Assembly (NCBI GenBank): GCA_030696465.1
Contig: JAUYSE010000062.1
Location: forward strand, 1 to 15,318
Source: Legionellaceae bacterium
GTDB taxonomy: Bacteria; Pseudomonadota; Gammaproteobacteria; Legionellales; Legionellaceae
DNA: 15,318 bases
Reading direction: 5' to 3'
The notes under the pieces are model-generated. The model was not told where the DNA came from. It saw nothing but the letters and a program-made list of their open reading frames with translations, and ran no database searches. This document shows, in pieces, positions 6,921-14,739 of this stretch; the stretch's first letter is position 1; every line of letters starts with the position of its first letter. Position numbers and translations under genes: made by a program.

Positions 6921-9900
6921 TTGCTAGCCTCATTCGTTCATCTGAGAACCCATACGGAATACTCGCTGGTAGACGGTTTAGTTCGTATAAAACCCTGGAT
7001 GCAGGCAGTTGCAGCCGATGGTATGCCGGCAGCCGCTTTAACGGACGTCTGTAATTTATTTGCTGCTGTAAAATTTTATAAAGCCGCTTGGGCAAAAGGT
7101 ATAAAACCTTTGTTAGGTGCGGAACTATGGTGCTGCTCTCCTGAAAAACCAGAAGAAGCCGCACCCATCGTCGTTTTGTGCCAGAATGAACAAGGCTATC
7201 GTCATTTAATGCAGCTGATTTCTCAAGCGTATCAAGAAGGTCAGGTGCAGGGGAGACCTTACGTACATTGGTCTTGGTTGGTTTCACGTGCAGAAGGCTT
7301 AATTGTCTTATCGGGTGCTCAAGAAGGGATAATCGGGCAAGCATTATTGGCGGATGATGAAGACAAGGCAACACAATGGGCTCATTTTTTAGCCCAGTAC
7401 TTCCCTCAACGTTTTTATTTGGAAATTCAACGCGTGGGGCGCTCTGAAGAAAATATCCATAATGCACGTTTGGTTGCTTTAGCAAACGCGTTGAGTTTGC
7501 CGCTGGTGGCAACCAATGATGTGCGCTTTTTACGTCCAGAAGATTGGGAAGCCCATGAAATACGGGTGTGTATCCATAGTGGAACCACGATAGAAGATAC
7601 AACTCGCCCTAAACGATATACGCGACAACAATATTTTCGTAGTACTGCTGAGATGCAGGCTTTATTTCATGATATCCCCGAAGCTCTTCAAAATACCTGT
7701 TTAATTAGTCAACGTTGTACGGTTGCACTGACCTTAGACAAAGTATATCTACCTGACTTTCCAGTCCCTGCAGGTATTTCATTACATGATTATTTAGCCG
7801 AAAGAGCAGAAGAAGGGTTGCGATACCGTCTTGAACAACGTTTGTTACGTACTAGTATGGCGCTTAGCGATGAGCAATCGATAATCTATGCTGCGCGCTT
7901 AGATCGAGAAATAAAAGTCATTAACGCCATGGGATTTGCGGGTTATTTTTTAATCGTAGCCGATTTTATTCAATGGGGAAAACAAAATGGTGTCGCGGTT
8001 GGACCAGGCCGGGGTTCAGGTGCGGGATCTTTAGTGGCCTATGTTTTAGGTATTACTGATCTAGATCCCCTCGATTATGATTTACTGTTCGAACGTTTTT
8101 TAAATCCAGAACGGGTATCGATGCCCGATTTCGATATCGACTTTTGTATGGAAGGTCGCGATAGGGTGATTGAGTATGTGGCGAAAAAATATGGCCGCGC
8201 CTGTGTTTCGCAAATTATCACCTTTGGTACCATGGCGGCAAAAGCGGTAATACGCGATGTGGGACGGGTTCTGGCCTACCCTTATTCTTTTGTGGATAAA
8301 ATAGCTAAGCTTATTCCCTTCGAAATAGGGATTACACTAGAAAAAGCATTAGAAGATGTGCCTGAATTACGTACGCGTTATGCAGAGGAAGAAGAAGTAA
8401 AAGTCTTGTTGGATATGGGGCGACGCTTAGAGGGAATCTCGCGTAATGCCGGTAAGCATGCGGGTGGTGTAGTGATAGCACCTTCCTGCATTACAGACTT
8501 TTCTCCCATCTACTGTGAAAGTGATTCTGTACAACAAGTGACACAATTTGATAAAGATGACGTCGAGTCTATTGGTCTTGTCAAGTTTGACTTTTTGGGA
8601 TTAAGAACACTGACGATTATTCAGTGGGCATTAGAAATTATTAACGCTGAGCGTGCCACAGAATCTCTGCCGCCCTTGGATATTAATTTAATCTCTTTAG
8701 AAGATTCTCCTACTTTTGAATTATTAAAAAAATGTCAAACCACTGCCATCTTCCAGTTAGAGTCACGTGGAATGAAAGAGCTGGTGCATCGTTTGCAGCC
8801 CGATCATTTTGAAGAAATTGTGGCATTAGTTGCGTTATTTCGTCCAGGGCCCTTACAGTCAGGAATGGTAGACGATTTTATTGATCGCAAACATGGTCGT
8901 TCAACGGTTGAATATTTGCATCCTGATTTGACTAATATTTTAAAGCCCACCTATGGGGTTATTCTGTATCAAGAACAAGTAATGCAAATTGCACAGGTTT
9001 TAGCGGGATATACGCTGGGTGCGGCGGATATGTTACGTCGTGCGATGGGTAAGAAAAAACCAGAAGAAATGGCAAAACAACGTACTATCTTTACGGAAGG
9101 GGCTGTTAACCGTGGCGTAGAGGAAGAAGTCGCCAGACATATTTTTGATTTGATGGAAAAATTTGCAGGTTATGGTTTTAATAAATCACATTCGGCCGCC
9201 TATGCTTTAATTGCCTATCAAACCGCATGGTTGAAAACACATTATCCGGCGGCGTTTATGGCCTCTGTCTTGTCTGCAGATATGGATAATACTGATAAGT
9301 TAACCGGTTTAGTAGCTGAATGTAAACGTATGGGTTTACAAGTATTAGCGCCCAATATTAATCGTGCGCACTATCGTTTTACGGTATTTGATCCGCATAC
9401 GATATTGTTTGGTTTGGGGGCCATTAAAGGGGTTGGCGAATCTAGTGCGGCCTTGGTAGATATTCGTGAAAAAATGGGTGCATACCAAGATCTACAAGAT
9501 TTATGTCAAAAAATAGATCTGCGTAAAATGAATAAACGGGTGTTAGAGGCTCTCATAAAAAGTGGCGCCATGGATTGCTTTGGAAATAGTCGGGCGCAAT
9601 GTTGGGTTTCTTTAGATTCTGCCATGAAATCAGCGGAGCGTTTTCAGAAAAACATACAGAGTGGACAGGGTGATTTGTTTGCGACGATAGACACTACGGA
9701 GTCTCACACCAACACCCTCAATGCAGTTTGGTCACCAAAAGAACAATTGCAGTATGAAAAAGAAGCCTTGGGTTTTTATATGTCGGGTCATCCGGCGGAT
9801 CAATATGCGGCAGAGTGGCCAGGTAAAATCATGCAAATTAGTTCTTTGCACCCACAAAAATCTAAAAAAGCTTGGATTTGTGTGCAGTTGAAAGCTTTAC

Positions 9901-10361
9901 GCATGATGACCTCAAAACGCGGAAAACCCTTCTATTTATTACAATTAGAGGATGGTTCGGCGAATATTGAGGTTCTGATTTTTGATGAGTTATATGCAAA
10001 AAATGCAACGCATCTGCTTGCCGGAACGATGTTAGTTATACAAGTAGAAGTTTCTATTGATACCTATAATGGACGGATTAAATTGGCTGGTTTGCAAATA
10101 CTGAGCATAGAAGAAGCGCGGGGACAATTTATTCAAACCTTGCGTTTAACTTTAAAGGCAGATCAAAGTAGTTTATTACCTGATATTAAAAAATTATGTC
10201 ATCAAGAACCTGGTGATTGTCCTATTCAAATCGCTTATGAAAACACCTCTGCCAGAGTGGTATTGAAATTACCAGATTCTTTTAAAGTCTCGCTTTCTGA
10301 CTCTATTCTCACGCAATTACGAATATTGTTAGGAGAGGAACAAATAGAAATGATTTCGTAA
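6921..10361 (+). CDS. dnaE: DNA polymerase III alpha subunit, TTG start
   Basis: DnaE is the catalytic subunit of the replicative polymerase. The 1146-aa product is close in length to E. coli DnaE (1160). The N-terminal PHP domain opens with FVHLRTHTEYSLVDGL. The active-site aspartates are Asp403 and Asp405 in MPDFDIDF and Asp557 in KFDFLGLRT. The polymerase-3 block HAGGVVIA is present. A clamp-binding motif, QGDLF, is at 916-920, and an OB-fold-like segment (PFYLLQLEDGSANIEVLIFD) lies at about 1000-1020. The TTG start follows AGGAG (6910-6914) with a 6-nt spacer and gives the family N-terminus; no in-frame ATG would. In many gammaproteobacteria dnaE follows lpxB-rnhB; here it follows cysS. 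Confidence 0.97.
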   Translation: MLASFVHLRTHTEYSLVDGLVRIKPWMQAVAADGMPAAALTDVCNLFAAVKFYKAAWAKGIKPLLGAELWCCSPEKPEEAAPIVVLCQNEQGYRHLMQLISQAYQEGQVQGRPYVHWSWLVSRAEGLIVLSGAQEGIIGQALLADDEDKATQWAHFLAQYFPQRFYLEIQRVGRSEENIHNARLVALANALSLPLVATNDVRFLRPEDWEAHEIRVCIHSGTTIEDTTRPKRYTRQQYFRSTAEMQALFHDIPEALQNTCLISQRCTVALTLDKVYLPDFPVPAGISLHDYLAERAEEGLRYRLEQRLLRTSMALSDEQSIIYAARLDREIKVINAMGFAGYFLIVADFIQWGKQNGVAVGPGRGSGAGSLVAYVLGITDLDPLDYDLLFERFLNPERVSMPDFDIDFCMEGRDRVIEYVAKKYGRACVSQIITFGTMAAKAVIRDVGRVLAYPYSFVDKIAKLIPFEIGITLEKALEDVPELRTRYAEEEEVKVLLDMGRRLEGISRNAGKHAGGVVIAPSCITDFSPIYCESDSVQQVTQFDKDDVESIGLVKFDFLGLRTLTIIQWALEIINAERATESLPPLDINLISLEDSPTFELLKKCQTTAIFQLESRGMKELVHRLQPDHFEEIVALVALFRPGPLQSGMVDDFIDRKHGRSTVEYLHPDLTNILKPTYGVILYQEQVMQIAQVLAGYTLGAADMLRRAMGKKKPEEMAKQRTIFTEGAVNRGVEEEVARHIFDLMEKFAGYGFNKSHSAAYALIAYQTAWLKTHYPAAFMASVLSADMDNTDKLTGLVAECKRMGLQVLAPNINRAHYRFTVFDPHTILFGLGAIKGVGESSAALVDIREKMGAYQDLQDLCQKIDLRKMNKRVLEALIKSGAMDCFGNSRAQCWVSLDSAMKSAERFQKNIQSGQGDLFATIDTTESHTNTLNAVWSPKEQLQYEKEALGFYMSGHPADQYAAEWPGKIMQISSLHPQKSKKAWICVQLKALRMMTSKRGKPFYLLQLEDGSANIEVLIFDELYAKNATHLLAGTMLVIQVEVSIDTYNGRIKLAGLQILSIEEARGQFIQTLRLTLKADQSSLLPDIKKLCHQEPGDCPIQIAYENTSARVVLKLPDSFKVSLSDSILTQLRILLGEEQIEMIS

Positions 10362-10383
10362 TCAACTATGTTTCCGAGATTTT

Positions 10384-10662
10384 TTAAAGAGACGCTCCTT
10401 TAGACTCATAAACACGTTTGTGATTCCAGGCGTATCCCTTCACATTGCGCAGGTATAAAAAACATAAGCCAAAACCCCAATTACGCTGGTTCTGGGCCAA
10501 ACGCAACAACCAGTCCGCTATTATCGTATTTTCATCACTTAATTTAGGTTGATATTGATAACCTGTTTCACTAATCCTAAAAAGCGCACAGAGAAGATGG
10601 AATCCATGGAGGAATTCTTGATATGCGTAAATTATTCTTGAATTATGAAAATTAATCTGGGA
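10384..10662 (-). pseudogene. Remnant of an IS3-type transposase OrfB, HTH_21 region
   Basis: On the minus strand, a frame of about 92 codons without a start encodes CALFRISETGYQYQP ... WLLRLAQNQRNWGFG ... YLRNVKGYAWNHKRVY and then stops. This matches, from memory of the family, the N-terminal helix-turn-helix (HTH_21) part of IS3-family OrfB transposases: a Cys-x-Leu-Phe-x-Ile-Ser motif, then GF....LR, then WNHKRVYR. Homology ends at VYE; the rve integrase domain with its DDE residues is missing, as are OrfA and any terminal repeats. Upstream, two adjacent stops (10663-10668) close the frame. It is a dead fragment left by an old insertion and partial deletion between dnaE and the permease gene. 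Confidence 0.7.
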
Positions 10663-10725
10663 TTATCACCAAAGATTAGAACTCTTTTATCAGGCCGACG
10701 CATGAATGATTATTGATTGCACAAT

Positions 10726-10754
10726 TTGAGATGACAACAATATTCACCTATATT
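10726..10754 (+). promoter_or_regulatory. Sigma70-type promoter for the APC permease gene
   Basis: TTGAGA (10726-10731) and TATATT (10749-10754) each match consensus at 5 of 6 positions and are exactly 17 nt apart. The expected start at about 10761 leaves a leader of about 15 nt containing GAGG (10767-10770) and the ATG at 10776. The rest of the 10362-10775 gap holds only the transposase remnant; I see no terminator after dnaE. Confidence 0.65.
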
Positions 10755-10775
10755 TAGCAATACACTGAGGTTTTC

Positions 10776-12119
10776 ATGCGAAAGTTAACCACTCTTAATC
10801 TGGCATTTATCACCATTGCTTCTGTGGATGGTATCCGTAATTTACCTGCAGCTGCCCTGATGGGGGATGCGATATTTTTATATTTTGGTTTAGCTTTATG
10901 TTTCTTTTTATTACCCTGTGCAATTGTATCTAATTGGTTTTCTAAACAGTCTGCAGAAGGTATCTATGGTTGGGTCAAACAAAGCTTAGGGACGCACTTA
11001 GGCTTTATCGCCATATGGTTACAGCTGATACAAAACATCATGGTATACCCTACTTTTCTCAGTTTTATTGGGGGGATGTTTTTATATTGCGTTGATCCAA
11101 ATCTGGCAAATAATAAATATTTACTCTTCCTTATTATTAACACGCTTATTTGGACCTTAACGTGGATTAATATAAGAGGGTTTCATCTTTCTAATAAACT
11201 CAATACTTTTTGTTCCATATTTGGGATATTTCTGCCATTTATACTGATTCTCATTATTGGTTGCATTTGGTCCTTATATCATCCGCATGTGGTGCATTTA
11301 ACTCCACCAGCCGAGCAAAATAATTTATGGGGTTCTTTAACTGCGATTATTTTATCTTTTTGTGGCATAGAAATGGCGGCGGTGCATATAAATAATAGTG
11401 AGCCGAATGCTTTTACGAAAGCGATCGCTATATCCGTTATTGTTATTTTTGTGACAATGTTGGTAGGCTCATTAACCCTCGCGATGTTTATTCCCGCGCA
11501 ACACTTAAATTTAATTAGCAGTATCCCTGAGCTGATTCAGTTATTTTTTACACAAATACAGTTAGATAGTGGCGCATTGCCGATTAATATACTGATTATG
11601 ATTGGATGTATAGGCTGTGCAAATAGTTGGTTATTATCACCAATACAGGGGCTATTATTTGCGCAAAAAGATTATCGCCCCTCATCTCGTAAAACCGATA
11701 CACAAATTACCGGGAAATTATTATTACTACAGGCCGGTGGCGTCTCTATGCTTTCGATGCTGTTTTTATTATTTCCGATGATTAATACTTGTTATTGGTT
11801 AATGTTGACACTGGCGACACAAATGTATTTGCTGATGTACTTTCTAATGTTTATTGGTGCTATTAAACAAGTTTTAAAAACCAAAACGCATAAATTTATA
11901 GCAATCGCAGCTTGTTTTGGTTTACTAGGAGTGAATATTGCGCTTATCGTGAGTTTTACACCACCCTCTGCAATGATGTATGGCTCACAACTTGAATACG
12001 ATATTTTCTTAGGGGCTTGTCTTATATTTTTAGCGTGTATTCCTATTTTGGGTAAAAAAGCACTTAATTTTGCGCCCAGAAATACGAGTGCAATCACTCC
12101 AGAATTGAGAGAAATTTAA
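10776..12119 (+). CDS. APC-superfamily amino acid permease, GadC-like
   Basis: A 447-aa integral inner-membrane protein with about 12 hydrophobic segments and short polar loops, the layout of APC amino acid/polyamine transporters. TM1 with VDGIRNLPAAALMG, the segment FCGIEMAAVHINNSEPNAFTKAIAIS split across about residues 194-220, and GCANSWLLSPIQGLLFAQKD resemble the glutamate:GABA antiporter branch (GadC type) rather than AdiC. The substrate cannot be read from sequence; an amino acid antiporter or importer is the safe call. The ATG follows GAGG at 5 nt and has its own promoter. The stop codon overlaps the stop of the convergent holC by 4 nt, leaving no room for a terminator. Confidence 0.85.
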   Translation: MRKLTTLNLAFITIASVDGIRNLPAAALMGDAIFLYFGLALCFFLLPCAIVSNWFSKQSAEGIYGWVKQSLGTHLGFIAIWLQLIQNIMVYPTFLSFIGGMFLYCVDPNLANNKYLLFLIINTLIWTLTWINIRGFHLSNKLNTFCSIFGIFLPFILILIIGCIWSLYHPHVVHLTPPAEQNNLWGSLTAIILSFCGIEMAAVHINNSEPNAFTKAIAISVIVIFVTMLVGSLTLAMFIPAQHLNLISSIPELIQLFFTQIQLDSGALPINILIMIGCIGCANSWLLSPIQGLLFAQKDYRPSSRKTDTQITGKLLLLQAGGVSMLSMLFLLFPMINTCYWLMLTLATQMYLLMYFLMFIGAIKQVLKTKTHKFIAIAACFGLLGVNIALIVSFTPPSAMMYGSQLEYDIFLGACLIFLACIPILGKKALNFAPRNTSAITPELREI

Positions 12120-12538
12120 TCCAAAGTATGCATTTGTACTGCATAATTGCGCTGTTGATATTGTTTATAACGCTCACGGGCTAAAGATTTAAGGGTTTCT
12201 TCTTCGGGAACAATTTCAATAATCCGCGAAAATTGCTGGGCAAAATCGGGAATACTAGCCGTATAATTTATTAAAATATCGGTCCAACGTGTATCTGGTT
12301 GTCGTGTGCTCAGAACAATGGGCGCTTTAGGCGCAGACTGCTGAGCATCCACATATAGTTCATGTGGAATAAAGCTCTCTGGCTTGAAGGTCCATAATTG
12401 ATCATTGAGCATTTCAAGAAAATCTAAATCTGCCGAAAATAAAAAAACAGAATGCCCCAGCGTCGCCATTTTTTCGAGAAAACGGCAGAAAAAATGGCAA
12501 GGGTCTGAGGCTTTTAATAAATAAAAATCAACGCGCAT
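12116..12538 (-). CDS. holC: DNA polymerase III chi subunit
   Basis: HolC (chi) joins the clamp loader through psi and binds the C-terminal tail of SSB. The 140-aa product is near the usual 147. Family features include the start MRVDFYLLKASDP, the GHSVFLFSADLDFLEMLNDQLWTF block, FIPHELY, and the late RWTDILINYTASIPDFAQQF region followed by RYKQYQQRNY. The ATG overlaps the last 11 nt of pepA and lacks a strong ribosome site, so translation probably depends on coupling to pepA. The pepA-holC order is the classic one, but valS, which usually follows, is absent; instead the convergent permease gene ends inside the holC stop region. Confidence 0.92.
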   Translation of the reverse strand: MRVDFYLLKASDPCHFFCRFLEKMATLGHSVFLFSADLDFLEMLNDQLWTFKPESFIPHELYVDAQQSAPKAPIVLSTRQPDTRWTDILINYTASIPDFAQQFSRIIEIVPEEETLKSLARERYKQYQQRNYAVQMHTLD

Positions 12539-13979
12539 GGGCTTTATCTCGTAACCAGCGAATCAGTAAGGGTATTGGTCTGCCGGTAGATTTACGTTGT
12601 TTACCAGAAATCCATCCTGTGCCCGCAATATCAAGATGCACATGTGGGTATTTTTGGGTGAATTTTGCCAAGAAACAAGCGGCGGTAATGCTACCCGCAG
12701 TTCTGTCAAATCCCGCGTTAATCATATCGGCAAGCGGACTATCTAAGGCATCATTATAGGCCTCTTCTACCGGAAGGCGCCATACGGTATCGCCGACTTG
12801 TTTCCCTGCGCTTACCAGTTCTTGGCACAAAGTATCGTCTGAGGTCATCAACCCAGAGTGTACGTTTCCTAAAGAGACAATCACGGCACCTGTTAAGGTG
12901 GCAATATCAATGACACATTCAGGGTTGAAACGTTCCGCATAGGTGAGGGCATCTGCCAAAATTAAGCGTCCTTCTGCATCTGTATTGAGAATTTCTACGG
13001 TTTGGCCAGACATCGTTTTAATAATGTCGCCAGGCTTACAGGCGTGATTGCCGGGTAAGTTTTCTGTGCAAGGCATTAAACCAATCACATGCAAAGGAAG
13101 TTGTAATGCGGCGCAGGCTTGGATAATGCCAAGAACACTGGCGGCGCCTGTCATATCATATTTCATTTCATCCATAAAGTTGGCGGGTTTTATAGAGAGC
13201 CCCCCGGAGTCAAAGGTGACGCCTTTCCCCACTAACACAATAGGCTGTGCGTTTTGTGCTTGCGCAGGCGTATATTCTAAGGTAATGAAGACAGGAGGTT
13301 CTTGACTGCCTTGTGCAACCGCCAATAAAGCGCCCATGCCGAGTTTTTCGATTTCAGTCTTATTGAGGACCTGGCAGGAGACAGAGGGGTAGTCTTGGGC
13401 TAATTTTAGGGCCTGCTCCCCCATATAATGTGGGGTGCACACATTAGCGGGTAAATCCGCTAACACTCGAGTGGTTCGAATAGCTTCCGCAATAGAGAGG
13501 GTTTCTTGAAGACGAGAGGCATCTGGAAGATATACGCGTATGCACTGTGTCGTTAAAGAAGTTGGTTTACTTTTAAAGGCTTGATATTGATAAAAAGACC
13601 AATCTAGATCGAGTATTGTATATTCAAGTTGTTCCTCGAGAGAGGTATTGGCTATACGAGGCAAACAAAGTGTAAGTGTTTCTAAGCGTTTTGTTTGAGG
13701 TAGGGCAGCAATAGTTTGCATGCATTTACGAAATTCTGTGCGCTGAAATTTGGGGGCACTACCACAATGTATCAGTACTAAGGTTTGACCGTGACAGTCA
13801 GCTTGCTCTATCCAATCGCCTTTTTGTTTCAATTGAAGATACAACTTAGAAAGTAAGCCTTGGTATTGAGTATCAAGATCCGTAAATAGAGAGGGTAAGG
13901 GGGTATCTGTACAAATCCCGATAATACAACAAGGGTTATTCTCTGAATTTGGAAGATCATTCAGTAATTCATAACGCAT
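12528..13979 (-). CDS. pepA: Leucyl aminopeptidase PepA (M17 family)
   Basis: PepA removes N-terminal residues from peptides using two metal ions; in E. coli it is hexameric and also binds DNA in Xer recombination and carAB control. The 483-aa product has the metal ligands and catalytic residues of the family: Lys252 and Asp257 in VGKGVTFDSGG, Lys264, Asp275, and Asp334/Glu336 with Arg338 in the signature NTDAEGRL. The N-terminal domain (1-160) is divergent, as is normal. The ATG at 13979 follows GGAG with a 7-nt spacer. It is divergent from hup and overlaps holC by 11 nt. I could not pick a convincing -35/-10 pair for it in the AT-rich upstream DNA. Confidence 0.96.
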   Translation of the reverse strand: MRYELLNDLPNSENNPCCIIGICTDTPLPSLFTDLDTQYQGLLSKLYLQLKQKGDWIEQADCHGQTLVLIHCGSAPKFQRTEFRKCMQTIAALPQTKRLETLTLCLPRIANTSLEEQLEYTILDLDWSFYQYQAFKSKPTSLTTQCIRVYLPDASRLQETLSIAEAIRTTRVLADLPANVCTPHYMGEQALKLAQDYPSVSCQVLNKTEIEKLGMGALLAVAQGSQEPPVFITLEYTPAQAQNAQPIVLVGKGVTFDSGGLSIKPANFMDEMKYDMTGAASVLGIIQACAALQLPLHVIGLMPCTENLPGNHACKPGDIIKTMSGQTVEILNTDAEGRLILADALTYAERFNPECVIDIATLTGAVIVSLGNVHSGLMTSDDTLCQELVSAGKQVGDTVWRLPVEEAYNDALDSPLADMINAGFDRTAGSITAACFLAKFTQKYPHVHLDIAGTGWISGKQRKSTGRPIPLLIRWLRDKAHAR

Positions 13980-14053
13980 AAAGCAGCTCCAGATAAAAAT
14001 ACATTTATTAAATAATATAAGATTTCGTATGGATATGATACGTCTTAGTCAGG

Positions 14054-14096
14054 TTTTATGCACCGAAACAAAAAAAAAGAAGAAATATGCATAAAA
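14054..14096. promoter_or_regulatory. 9-bp inverted repeat in the pepA/hup divergent region
   Basis: TTTTATGCA (14054-14062) and TGCATAAAA (14088-14096) are perfect inverted copies 25 nt apart, with an A-tract of about ten residues between them. The repeat lies just upstream of the hup -35 box and about 75 nt before pepA on the other strand. It could be an operator or looping site. No known regulator is identified by this sequence. Confidence 0.35.
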
Positions 14097-14110
14097 AGCG
14101 AAAAAAAGGG

Positions 14111-14139
14111 TTTACAGCAAAATTAATATTGAGTATATT
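14111..14139 (+). promoter_or_regulatory. Sigma70-type promoter for hup-tRNA-Val-tRNA-Asp
   Basis: TTTACA (14111-14116) and TATATT (14134-14139) each match 5 of 6 consensus bases with a 17-nt spacer. A-tracts at 14092-14096 and 14101-14107 sit where an UP element would bind the alpha C-terminal domain. The predicted start at about 14146 gives a leader of roughly 100 nt before the HU start, unusually long for this window; only weak hairpins are visible in it. Confidence 0.65.
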
Positions 14140-14244
14140 TCAAGTCGTTGTCCGGTAGCGCCTAAGGGCAATCAAGGAAGTTGTTACTTAGTCGGGTGTT
14201 TGTTGAATATACAACTAGGTCAATATAACAAGATCGAGGATACG

Positions 14245-14523
14245 ATGAATAAATCAGAACTAGTGGATGCTATCGCAAACGAAGCAGGTTTGAAAAAAAC
14301 CGAAGCCAATCGTGCTCTAGACGCTATACTTAATGTTATTAAGCATAGTCTAAAACACGGACAGACAGTAACCTTAACTGGTTTTGGATCTTTTACTGTT
14401 GCGCATCGTGCAGCAAGATCAGGTCGGAACCCACAGACTGGTAAAGACATCAATATACCAGCCCGAAAGGTTGCTAAGTTCAAAGTTGGTAAGCTGTTGA
14501 AAGAAGCTGTTCAAGAGGGCTAA
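14245..14523 (+). CDS. hupB: Nucleoid protein HU
   Basis: HU is a small DNA-bending protein that compacts the nucleoid and aids replication, repair and recombination. The 92-aa product is full length for the family. It shows MNKSELVDAIA, the DNA-binding arm signature GFGSFTVAHRAARSGRNPQTG with the intercalating Pro63, and the basic end VAKFKVGKLLK. The frame extends upstream to 14200, but ATG 14245 follows GAGGA and gives the exact family N-terminus. Neighbour ppiD supports the hupB (rather than hupA) assignment; lon, often upstream, is not in this window. Two tRNA genes begin 10 nt after the stop. Confidence 0.96.
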   Translation: MNKSELVDAIANEAGLKKTEANRALDAILNVIKHSLKHGQTVTLTGFGSFTVAHRAARSGRNPQTGKDINIPARKVAKFKVGKLLKEAVQEG

Positions 14524-14533
14524 ATGATTTTTT

Positions 14534-14609
14534 GGGTGCTTAGCTCAGCTGGGAGAGCATCGCCCTTACAAGGCGAGGGTCGTAGGTTCGATCCCTACAG
14601 CACCCACCA
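14534..14609 (+). tRNA. tRNA-Val (anticodon UAC)
   Basis: The 76-nt cloverleaf has acceptor arms GGGTGCT/AGCACCC, D arm GCTC/GAGC, anticodon stem TCGCC/GGCGA with loop CTTACAA (anticodon TAC at 14567-14569), T arm GTAGG/CCTAC with TTCGATC loop, and an encoded CCA. It lies 10 nt after the HU stop with no promoter of its own, so it is probably cut from the hup transcript. Confidence 0.97.
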
Positions 14610-14617
14610 CAATTGCA

Positions 14618-14694
14618 GGAGTGGTAGTTCAGTTGGTTAGAATACCGGCCTGTCACGCCGGGGGTCGCGGGTTCGAGCCCCGTCCACTCCGCCA
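14618..14694 (+). tRNA. tRNA-Asp (anticodon GUC)
   Basis: The 77-nt cloverleaf has acceptor GGAGTGG/CCACTCC, anticodon stem CGGCC/GCCGG-type pairing with loop TGTCACG (GTC at 14652-14654), T arm CGGG/CCCG with TTCGAGC loop, discriminator G and encoded CCA. It is very close to E. coli tRNA-Asp, including the D arm closed by a G-U pair. It follows tRNA-Val after 8 nt in the same transcription unit. Confidence 0.97.
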
Positions 14695-14700
14695 ATATAA

Positions 14701-14725
14701 GCGCGCCTCAGGGCGCGTTTTTTTT
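14701..14725 (+). terminator. Intrinsic terminator after the tRNAs
   Basis: The stem CGCGCC (14702-14707) pairs with GGCGCG (14712-14717) over a TCAG loop and is followed at once by eight T. It ends the hup-tRNA unit, yet it lies only 14 nt before the ppiD start, so ppiD needs read-through or an unseen promoter. Confidence 0.88.
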
Positions 14726-14739
14726 ATGGAAGGGTATCT

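Noticed and set aside
6883..7602. Minus-strand open frame of 239 codons
   Set aside because: It lies antisense to the start of dnaE, whose PHP domain is clear. The translation has no recognisable family features and reflects dnaE codon bias.
10375..10405. Possible terminator after dnaE (AAAGAG...CTCCTTT)
   Set aside because: The stem has a bulge, and on the plus strand the T-run precedes it instead of following it.
14203..14230. Second hup promoter (TTGTTG with TATAAC)
   Set aside because: Its start would fall inside the HU ribosome-binding site, and the -35 matches only 3 of 6 consensus bases.
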